Assembly (NCBI RefSeq): GCF_041146795.1
Contig: NC_135170.1
Coordinates: 28,542,533 to 28,606,532, forward strand
DNA: 64,000 nt
DNA from: Maylandia zebra
Taxonomy: Eukaryota > Chordata > Actinopteri > Cichliformes > Cichlidae
Reading direction: 5' to 3'
The notes under the pieces are model-generated. The model was not told where the DNA came from, did no database searches, and saw only the letters and a list, made by a program, of their open reading frames with translations. The position numbers and the translations under genes were made by a program. Positions 55,401 to 64,000 of this stretch are shown here, one piece after another (position 1 is the stretch's first letter; the number at the start of each line of letters is the position of its first letter).

Positions 55401-58400
55401 TTATGTTACAACTTAACCCTGAAATGAAAGATCACACACCAGTTCAGCTGCAGTAAAGGATTTTTTAAACTGATTAGTCCAGCAAAAGAAAATTAATCTT
55501 GAAATGTGATGTTTTCAAATTTTCAAGCAAGCGAGCCTGCAGCTTCTTGTCCTGTTTATTTTATTTTTTTCAGTAAAGAATAAATACCTCCTTTTTATTA
55601 GAGCAATCTCTGGCAGTAGTTTCACATGACTTTAAAAACAAAAAGAAAAAACCCATTAGATTGTGTCCCCTATAAGAAATCTTTGCTACCACCAAGCAAG
55701 TTGTACATTCTCAGAAAGGAACAATGCTCTGCAACTTTCTTTCATAAGTATGGGACTTTCACACTAAGGCAAGCATTTCCCTTGAAAGATTTTTGGGGGC
55801 AGGTTGTAAGTCTATAAATGCTGCTACACCCTGTCTTCACAAAGAATAATCTCCAAGGGCTCTAACTGTCCCTAAAGTTCGCAGAAATCTATGAGTAAAA
55901 GTTTTGCTGGAATAAATACTAGGTGCTAAAAATAAGGCCAGATAATAGCATAGGCATTAAAGGCAGCACAAAGCCACCATAACTGCCACTTTTGAGGCTG
56001 ACAGAATCAGATAAGGAGACAGAGAGAGACACAAAGAGAATGAGGCAGCTAGTTTTTAGGCATGTCTGCTAATTTTGTCAGGTCTCTCTCTCTGTAATAA
56101 AAGACTCTTGTGTTCCTAAAGTTCTGAGGACTGGGAAAACTGCAACAGCCCAGATCTACTGATCCCAAATCTCTTCTGCATCCCCAGTTGTGTACAAATT
56201 GTTCTTAATAAGGAACAATTACATAAGTGCATAAGCATTTCATGTCTGAGCAGATAAATAAACTAAATTACTTTTGGCTGGCCACCTTGACTGATACTGG
56301 GTTGTGTAGGACTATATGCAGGGCTAGGGCATTGAGATGCAGTGGCAGTCAGCCGTACATGGGGTGCCTGTGCATGACAATACATATGGCTTGCATATGC
56401 ATTCTTGAGATTGGTTTTAGAAGAAAGAATTAGGCAATACATCTTCAGCCTCTAACCCTGTGAAACTGTAATAACGCTTCCCCAGCATCACAACTTCCTC
56501 TCTGGTCAGCGAGCTGTGTGTCACCTGTTACCCAGAGATAATTTTGCTTGCATCTTTCTTCCTCTTGCTCTCATTCTCTTCTCATTTACTTTCATCTGCC
56601 CCAAATTTCTCTTCTCTCCCTCTTTTTAACCTTGCTTAAATGTGGTTTACCCAGGAAGTACAGAGAAACTGTTGCTTTGCTCCTGCTTCAAATAAACAAA
56701 AAAAAGAAAAAAAGAAAGAAAGAAAGGACGGGGTGAAGGTTCAGGCCTCAATATGATATAAGAGGGGATTTTGAACCTACCATAACCAACCCTCAAATAT
56801 AGCCCAAAGTGAAAACCCAGGAGGTACTTAACACCACATCAGAGAGGGTCAGCATCAAAACCCAATGTGAAATGGATAAATAAAAATCACAAAGAAAGCT
56901 GGGACGACACGCAGGACAGGAGGCAGACAAGCTGGCTGGATCAAAAACAAGACACAGGCATGCCTGCACGCCCCGCAGCTCTGTCGCAGGCATGGGATAT
57001 ACACCACATAGGCTGCACTTAATATTGCAACTTTAAACAATGCAATAAGAATTGATGTGAAAAGGACAGAGATAAAGCTGGAGACCCCATGTATAGCCCA
57101 CTGATGATCTTCCATCTGGATCTCATCTCTGTAGCCAGCTAATGCCTCCCCCGAGGGCCACAGCTCGCCCTTAATTTGTTTCATTTGTGACCCTTGACCC
57201 TTCAGTGCCCTGCCCCCTCAAACACAGATTGAGAAAACACTCTCTCTGTGTATTTCCATCTTTTTTTACTGCAAGCCTCCTGCTGCTCTCACCGCTGAAA
57301 GTTTGTTCAATATACTGAACATTGAACTCCATGATAAAAATACATACGTCTGAGAAAATGGGTCGCAGTGTTGTGCTTGCCGTCATTTCATAAAAACCAT
57401 CTCCGGAAGCAGAGCAGCATTTCAGGAAAATAATACGTTACAAACTGGCATTGAACTACTTTTGTGTGGAACAGTTTAAAAAAAATGTAAAGCTAAACCT
57501 TTCCCCTGCTTTGAATCATAAAGCAGCAGACAGATTCAGCTGTAGACGACTGCAGCATGAGAAACTGCATCACATGAGGAACAACTTTAACTTTAAATCA
57601 ACAAAGGAATATCAATAAACCAATGTCAACATCTCTGTCTGTCAGCACTCGTCAAGTCTATATCTGTAATGTTGTTGGCCTACTTTAGATACTGGGGCAA
57701 CATTCGGCCCATGTAGCCTCGGGATGCCCTACAAAAAAGGGAGAAAAAAAAGAGAGAGAGTCCTAATGGAGGCATCCTTCAAAACATATTCTTGTGCAGT
57801 ATGCAGAGTGAATTATCTAACACCCTGAGGTTGCCTGCTGTTGGCTGTAATAGTGGTGCTTAGTGAAGTGTAGTGAAGGATTGCTATGTGGTGCAAGAGC
57901 TGAAATGTTAAATGAAATTTGCCCAGACTGTAGCCATCCTCAGTTTCACAGGGAAACTCTTCTAACAGTGAAACAGTGGGGACAGCAGTAAGGGAGGAGG
58001 CCATAGCCAAGGGTGCATGGTAACTGCTGTCAGAATTAGGCAATCTGACTGTCGCCATTCCCAGCAGGACGTAACATATCTAAGCACTGGCATTTTACTG
58101 CTCCCTGTCAGCAGCAGGCCGAACGGAAAAAAAAGGAAAAAATAAATAGCACAGAAATATCCTATGAGATCATTCCTCAAAAGCATCAGACATGCAGGAT
58201 AGAGCTCCTGATGCCAGTAGCTGTCTTTGCATTAATACATACAGAGGGGAGGGTGGGGGCAGCTGTGCGCCACATGTGGTAAGAGAGGGGTTGGCTACAG
58301 GGCAACAGCCCAGTATGGAGCTGCGACAGGAGGCAATTAGCCTGATGAAATATACACCATACAAAAAGACATGAACAGCACTGACTAAGCCCTGCAGGGA

Positions 58401-58930
58401 GTTGGTGAATAAACTGGAAAACAAAACTACAACAAGAGATTTTTCACTTTGTTAGTGATTGTTCTTCATGTTAGGTTTTGGATTTTTCAATCAACTGTTT
58501 AGCCTTAAAAAATAAATAATAGTAAATATTACATGAAAAATTTTAATATACCAAAGGGAAGTCTTAAAATAGCTCATTCCACCCCCCCCCCCCCCCCCCC
58601 CATTTGGCCAAACAACTATCCAGATACAATTTGCATTGCTAGAAAAATGCTAAAAAGTTAAGTATTTCTGTTAAACTGACGACTGGCATTTTAAAAAATA
58701 ATTTTCCTGTCTGAAGCCTACTTAATTAGTAATGATGTCAGCATAATGAATATCTGATAATAGCAGGTAGATGCATTTATTTAAGGAGGATAAGATAAAC
58801 GGTGGTGCTATGTTAGTTGTGTGTGTCAGGCTCACCTTTTACCAAGAGTTCAGGTTCTTCCTCCTGTCCCATCTTATTCTTGTCAATGATCAGGCTTTTC
58901 ATCTCTTCAGAAGACTCCGAGACAGTGTGG
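43441..58930 (-). CDS. plekhh3: PLEKHH3 (PH-MyTH4-FERM protein), N-terminal exon(s) not found
   Basis: Member of the MyTH4-FERM family that links membrane phosphoinositides and receptors to the cytoskeleton; its specific function is poorly known. Exons in transcript order: 58836-58930, 54855-55037, 53237-53394, 50647-50770, 49620-49917, 47455-47662, about 47107-47244, 46371-46491, 45444-45932, 45129-45320, 43441-43611. The PH domain has RYWFVLTQDSLDYY, GARRLGTLVLTNLCSV and YWSITVYGRKH. MyTH4 runs from NPILKYTQGPLYAPLLP to YWQLLTCMSCTF. FERM begins about QEMLCTVHYPGPGSC and includes LQALAALRLQSL. The C-terminus is EIMQLMNAYF then a short tail ending LPSHPV. About 728 residues are visible (human 793). 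The 47107 donor and the 46491 acceptor do not agree in phase (see findings). The first visible exon starts mid-codon (TVSESSEEMKSL), so coding sequence continues upstream. Introns are much longer than in the other genes here. Confidence 0.9.
43777..43836 (-). other. plekhh3: Candidate 60-nt cassette exon of PLEKHH3
   Basis: Between the last two PLEKHH3 exons an open segment reads LLNSVVYVKVKNYPDTVKRC. It is preceded by a good acceptor (pyrimidine-rich, GCAACAG) and followed by a strong donor (TGT/GTATGT). It is 60 nt with phase 0 at both ends, so inclusion or skipping both keep frame. The human protein as recalled runs directly from the preceding exon to EIMQLVNAY, so this would be optional or fish-specific. 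Confidence 0.45.
43837..45128 (-). other. plekhh3: PLEKHH3 intron before the last two exons
   Basis: Non-coding. A short (AAAT)n stretch near 44240 and a G8 run near 44358. Nothing else recognised. Confidence 0.6.
47663..49619 (-). other. plekhh3: PLEKHH3 intron (2.0 kb)
   Basis: Non-coding. It contains a TG-rich stretch near 47715 and the 14-bp hairpin at 49503-49537. No repeat family or missed exon identified; flanking exons join in phase. Confidence 0.6.
49503..49537. repeat. Perfect 14-bp inverted repeat with 7-nt spacer
   Basis: AGTATTTCATTACA (49503-49516) is followed after ATAGTAC by its exact reverse complement (49524-49537). Intronic, A/T-rich. Confidence 0.85.
50771..53236 (-). 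other. plekhh3: PLEKHH3 intron (2.5 kb)
   Basis: Non-coding apart from the LINE-like fragment at 51870-52200. A GAGAGA-rich patch is at 52490-52520. No further exon recognised; flanking exons join in phase. Confidence 0.6.
51870..52200 (+). mobile_element. Fragment of L2-type LINE 3' end
   Basis: Contains the order CTCTAGCTTCCCACAGTCACA, AAAGACATGCATGTTAGGTT, GGTGATTCTAAATTGGC, then GGCTCTAGCCACCTGTGACCCTG and GATGACAATGGTTAAGA. This succession is the signature of fish L2 3' tails, which end in AATG repeats. A preceding AATTCAATTTTGTTTATATAGC motif is also a common fish repeat head. Heavily diverged, no coding part. Confidence 0.7.
53395..54854 (-). other. plekhh3: PLEKHH3 intron within the PH-coding region
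   Basis: Splits the PH domain between KETG and YWSITV. Contains an (AAT)n array at 53408-53431. Otherwise A/T-rich with no recognised feature. Confidence 0.6.
53408..53431. repeat. (AAT)n microsatellite, 8 units
   Basis: Perfect trinucleotide run about 13 nt upstream (on the minus strand) of the PLEKHH3 exon starting at 53394, so it lies in the acceptor region of that exon. Confidence 0.9.
55038..58835 (-). other. plekhh3: PLEKHH3 intron (3.8 kb)
   Basis: Non-coding, with a GAAA-rich patch at 56700-56730 and a C20 run at 58582-58601. No exon recognised: the flanking exons join as LLVK/GWLL, the expected entry into the PH domain. Confidence 0.6.
58582..58601. repeat. Poly-C homopolymer (C20)
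   Basis: Uninterrupted C20 in the PLEKHH3 intron, likely length-variable and a sequencing trouble spot. Confidence 0.9.
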
Positions 58931-61900
58931 CTAAGTGGAAGAGGAGAAAGAGAATGTAAATAACCCTGCTTCCCTCTCAACTCAAGTCTTCCCCTGACTA
59001 CTCCCTCCCATTAGACAGTTAATTGGCTCAAAGACACACAGTTGGCTGTGACCCCCCGCCCCTATGTGACTCTTTGCCAGCGTTGAGCCTCTCTGATACT
59101 CTTAGGTGGGGAGGGGGATCACACTGAAAGAGGTGCCACGAATATCTGTCCTCTAGCGTTTTCCCACTTTCCCTCCCTAGGAGCACGCAAGCCCACAAAC
59201 ACACACTCATACATACCACGCCACTGTGGACAGCTCGTCTCTCTTTTATCACTTTGGCCGGCGAGCCAAAGGGGCGACTGAAAATAAATGTGACAGAGCG
59301 ACGCCGGCCCCGACTCCCAGCCAGCCAGCTCATGCTGGTCACAGGAAAGCAGAAGGTTCAAGAGGTCACCGCCTTAGATAGTTTAAAGCATAAACATCAA
59401 AAACATAATTAAATCTGCTGAATGGATGTTTTCTTGTTCGCCCTTTAATGCCCCACAATCAAGTCTACAGCCGTTTCCACGCACACTGACTGTTCTGCAT
59501 CTGGTCAGCAATGCTGTGGACAACTTCAGACTTGTTATCTCTGGCCAAGGCCCATTTCAATTCTATTACATTGTTTAGACGTTTTATCTCTTGTCATTTA
59601 TTTACCTAATTACTCGTTTGTTTTCTCTATTTCCTGGATCTAACTAGCATGTTAGGTACAAGTGACGAAGCGCTCCTTCCTTCCTGTCCTCTCCACCTCT
59701 TCTTCCTCCTGGGATTACCACTCAGGAAATGAAATCAAGCCCTCCCTCCTTCCCTCCCCGGGTTATCTCTCATCTATTTACCTATGCATTTGCTAGCTGA
59801 TTTATGTCATTATTGATCAGATAATTCAGGAAGGTTCCTCCTCATTGAAGGCAGCAATAATCAGTGGGTCAGAATATACCTTTATCTGCACTGGCTCAGA
59901 TTACAGCAGCTGCCAGTTTCTGTCCTTTGACCTGATCACTGATCACAGGGGAGAGTCGAGATAAGGTCAAAGGATTTCTGAAATGCTGTCTCTTATGCAT
60001 ATGTTATCTTTATGATGTTTATTTGCAGTGGCTGATTCTAACTAACTGGCATCTCTAATTTAAGCTAATGTCCAGACACCGTGAAACTCTAGCAGGCCAT
60101 TTTTTCCATATGTGTGTATAAATTGGTAGGACGCATAATCAGAAGGCAGAAGAGAGAGAACGAAAGAGAGAGAGACTGTCACATTATACTCAGCCATGCT
60201 ATAAAACTAAGCCTGCTCGCCTGCCACAGCAGCAGCCTATGGGGATCTCTATCACCCCGTCCATCTACAGACCCCATTTAAATGTATTAAAATAAACACA
60301 GAAATGTGACATCTCTTTTTTTGAGGTTGTTAACTCCCTCTACATAACAGAGACATGCACGCAGACAAAGCAGCCCAAACAGGATGGGAAAAGGATCTAT
60401 AGAATAACTATGAGAGGAGTGCGTAGCTGTACTATTGTTTCTGTTTATAAATATCAGTTTAGTCTACATGAATATTAAGTCTGAAATTCTAAATAGCTTC
60501 TCTAAAGAAAAGCAGGATTTGAGAGGGGTGTTTCAGAGAATTGAGTACAAGTGACATTCAGGTCATGTCTAATGGTTATCCATCTTAGAAAACTTGGCTC
60601 TTGTGTGCATTTTTTTTGCTACACTTCAAGCACATTCATATATATTATCTCTGACCCCTAATGGTGTTATCCCCCACAATGAACCTGAAATACCAGACAA
60701 GCCAAAAGTCACTGCTACAAGGTCATGTACAGAAAGAGGGAACATTAAAAGAGGACAGAAACTCAGGTAGGAGGCCAGGTTTCTGTCCAACGTTTTGAAC
60801 TTTAGCGTCACCGAAAGCCCAACTTTCAAAATAAATGATTTATAAGCAGGGCCACTATTGTCCCAAAACCCACTCTAACATCGAAATCTATACATCATTG
60901 ACTGTGGCTGCAGACCACAGCGGTATAGTATTATTACTACTGTTATTTCTATATAACAAGCTGTTTTTGTGGCTAACATTTTTTCTAACTCAAGAAGAAT
61001 TACATTATAAGATATGAAAAAAACAACACTGTAGGCTATATCAGAGAATAACCATCATTGTCCTCTGACCACATGTTGGAGGTATAAAAAAAATTGCTTC
61101 AACAGATTTATTACTCTGGTATTTTGCAAGTGTAGGTACAGACACATGTGGACATTCCATTTTGTCTATGTATACATAAACTGGGTAAAAAGTACTATTT
61201 CTTCATGGCAATCTATGGTGTAACAAATGGGGCAATTGTCTAAGTAAAGTTGATGTGGGAGTTTTGGATCTCCACAGCTGTCCAGCATCCCTACAGTACA
61301 ACCCCAGTCCAACCCCCTCGCCCCCATACTACCACCCCCCACATTCCCAGAGGTTGCAGCAGCAGGCCGTGACGGTGGGGCGGTAGGCAACTTCCTGAGT
61401 GCAGGAAGCAATTTAACATGGGGATTAGACACCACGACGAATAGAGCTAACGCAGATCTACAGACCACACCTCTATAGACCGCACCTCTCTCTCATTTGT
61501 CCCCTCCTAGAAGGCAAGGAGAGGACTTTTTTTTCAGTTTTTTTTATAATCATTTGCAATCTCAGAGAAACACATTGTACGGCAGTATTGCTTTTAAAAC
61601 CAATATGGCAGCGCATGTAACGTTAAAGTGAAAAGTAAAGAAAGCAAAAAAAAAAAGGATTCACATCACACAGGTCAGTTTCAACTAGAAAATAAAAACT
61701 GTTGGCTATCCTGTGAAGTGGAAGAGGGAGAAGTTATGAAAATAAGGCTCAGAAAAAAAGAGACCTGATTTGTGAGAGGAAGGGACATATTTCCCTATTA
61801 TCACACAACCACAGATATCTGACTCCACAGCGAATACAAAGCACATTTTAACAACCTGTGTAGTTGCATGCAGGCAATATCTTCTGTCCTCTGTACAGAA

Positions 61901-64000
61901 GATATTGCCTGCGTGATGTAAAGCCAATGAGGCCTTAAATACTGGGCTATGTAACAATTTGCGTTTGCTGTATCCCAAATCTTCCAATGTAACAAATTTT
62001 GTTTTGCCATCTCTTTTATGCCTAATCCCCACAATGGCAACGTCAATACACAGTTCAGGAGTCGATGTGGTTACAAGCAGCAAATTATTTGTGATGTATT
62101 TGACAAATGGGAACAAAATAATAGAGAAGAACATACCAAAGAAAAGAGGAAGAAAAAGATTAAGAGTACAATATAGCTTGAACTAATGCAGAACTCATTT
62201 CACCTCAATTTGGAAATGTGTTTCCATTTTACATTTTTTTATTGGTAGGATCAAGGACACCATGCTTTAGAGTCTAATAGGGTGAAAATTGCCACATCGT
62301 ACCAGTAATACCAACACTGTAACTTCTTTTGCCTTACAAATGATTATTTGGAGGGCCTGAAAATCTCAGGGGGTAAATAAACGTCAAGAAATTATAAAGG
62401 TTTAGCAAGATGACTTATGCCAATACCATTTATGTCATACCCATGATAATAAAAGGTCTTGAACACTCATGTAGGTGTATACAGTTGAATTTGTCTACCT
62501 TCTTTAGCTGGGTGGAGATTAAGTAGTAATTAGTAATGAGGTCACCAAATTCCATGCACTAAATAGAAAGACAAACTTGAATGTTGTCTCAAATGTCTCA
62601 CCCTTACAGGTGCAACAAGACTAAAAGGAGAGGCAAGAACATGTCAAACAGCCACGGGTGTGTACACACCCACAAAGGCAATAGGAAGATATCTAATAAG
62701 CCAAAGCAGGTAAAGTCAGTGCCATATGAGAATTTAGCTTCCTCCCAGCAACTTCATTACCTGCTAATCTTGTCCATATATGATTATGTGCTCTGCTTTG
62801 TAAGATCTCGTACCCTAATTTGGGTTTTGATTTTAGTTTTCCACAATCATAGTATAACTAGGTCACTTGAGGCAAATTTCAGAGGTTTATAAAATATCAA
62901 AAGTTGTCCTAACCACAACCTCACTTCGAATTAAAGTAAAGTAAAGTAAATGTAATATAGGAATAGCAATGCCAGGAATAGTCAAGAGGAAGTCTGGAAG
63001 ACCAAATAACCTTTTGAAAAAACTGCTCATTGCTAGAAAGAAAGGAAACCCCCGGTTTGACTGCCAAAGGACGTGAGGAATATTTAACAGTCTGGAGAAG
63101 CGGTGCCACTGTTCTGAAGTGCAGTGGCACCAACACAAAAATTATCCTCATGCATAAGTCATCAGTAGAAATACAGTTTTGGTTCCTAACAACAAAAAAG
63201 TGAATTATTTCCTGAAAAGAAACATGCACGGCTGCATGAATGTGCTAACAAGCCATCAGTCGAATATTTTTAAATTCGATTTTGGTCCAGTACTCATTTA
63301 AAGAGATAGGTCACGTATCTGTGATGGTATATGATCTATTCAGCTCCATTCTATTCTATTTTGTTCCGTGTTTACGACATCACATCAAGCCATACCGCAT
63401 GTCTTTGCACTTTAATGCTAGTCGTACAGCTAACCGGGGACGTAGCTAACAGCAAAGGGTCAGTAATTTGATATCCCAAGAGATTTTCTTTGTGTGTTTG
63501 CAACAGTTTGTGACTTAACAGCAAACAGTGATGAAGTAAGCTGACAATGATTGAATGTTTATTGAACTTCAGTGGAGTGTGTGCCAGACACACACCCAGT
63601 GAAACTGAGAGGAGGCAGAGAAAAACTAGAAAGACCATTAATGACAGCAAACCACAGAAAAGACTCACAAGGAGTCCCGCACTAAGCCGAGCAACTGCAA
63701 ATAAACTAGACAATAATACCCTTTTTTTATTTTATAGATTGCTGCTCATCTTTGTCCCAAAAGCAATTTAGTACATTTATATATTTAAATATTTTTATTT
63801 CTTCTATTTTCTTTTACAAAGTTGGGAAATTAAAGACACATAGAGGGAGATTGCTGGTCTCTAACAGTCTATAAATGAAGCAGTGCTATCAGAGTTGTAC
63901 TTGTATCAGCAGATATCCAAAGCAAAGGTATACTATGGACAAAAGTGGGCCCCACCTCTTAATCTTTGATTCATTTTTTTCAGTCCTATTTCCAGTTATA
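58931..64000. other. Region upstream of the first visible PLEKHH3 exon
   Basis: Expected to contain PLEKHH3 intron and perhaps its 5' exon(s). None could be identified by splice sites plus recognisable sequence. GA-rich stretch near 60140-60175, a perfect hairpin at 61870-61912, otherwise A/T-rich. Open frames of up to 142 codons (61706-62134 minus) lack recognisable similarity. No further gene recognised. Confidence 0.5.
61870..61912. repeat. Perfect 18-bp inverted repeat with 7-nt spacer
   Basis: GCAGGCAATATCTTCTGT (61870-61887) and its exact reverse complement (61895-61912) flank CCTCTGT. The stem extends three more pairs (61867-61869 with 61913-61915) if one G-T wobble is allowed, for a 21-bp arm. 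Confidence 0.9.

Noticed and set aside
61706-62134. 142-codon minus-strand frame containing the hairpin
   Set aside because: No recognisable family, no start or splice context, A/T-rich surroundings; could be an old repeat but unsupported as a gene.

Overview
This window is vertebrate nuclear DNA, most likely from a percomorph teleost (cichlid-like). The genes have many short exons with standard GT-AG introns. The intergenic and intronic sequence carries fish-type repeats: degraded Tc1-like copies, short inverted-terminal-repeat (TIR) elements, an L2-like LINE tail and microsatellites. There are no prokaryotic features.

Six protein-coding genes can be read. (1) 1-12.3 kb, minus: a complete formin-like protein 1 (FMNL1), 25 coding exons, 1110 aa. 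(2) 13.98-18.35 kb, plus: MLX, the bHLH-zipper partner of Mondo and Mad proteins, 8 exons, 245 aa. (3) 20.7-23.1 kb, minus: PSMC3IP (HOP2), the meiotic recombination cofactor, 8 exons, 212 aa. (4) 26.4-32.2 kb plus a long 3'UTR, minus: RETREG3 (FAM134C), an ER-phagy receptor, 9 coding exons, 496 aa. (5) 33.9-40.2 kb, plus: TUBG1 (gamma-tubulin), 11 exons, 451 aa. (6) 43.4-58.9 kb, minus: PLEKHH3 (PH-MyTH4-FERM), all but its N-terminal exon or exons. Reading frame was tracked across every listed junction. It closes in the first five genes and is ambiguous at one PLEKHH3 junction.

The order MLX-PSMC3IP-RETREG3-TUBG1-PLEKHH3, with the same relative orientations, matches human 17q21.2, which supports orthology. 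The teleost order has a single TUBG gene where human has TUBG1 and TUBG2. FMNL1 lies head-to-head with MLX here, whereas in human it is elsewhere on 17q21. FMNL1/MLX and RETREG3/TUBG1 are divergent pairs. MLX/PSMC3IP and TUBG1/PLEKHH3 are convergent pairs. The genes have unrelated housekeeping roles (actin nucleation, transcription, recombination, ER turnover, microtubule nucleation, membrane-cytoskeleton linkage), so this is conserved synteny and not a functional cluster.

No clearly new biological system was found. The points most worth checking are: a candidate 60-nt cassette exon in PLEKHH3 and a phase conflict elsewhere in that gene; two GC-AG introns (PSMC3IP and TUBG1); three perfect inverted repeats of 14-18 bp, all with 7-nt spacers; a Tc1-like relic split by a second insertion that begins like a piggyBac end; and a transposon-derived poly(A) signal downstream of MLX.
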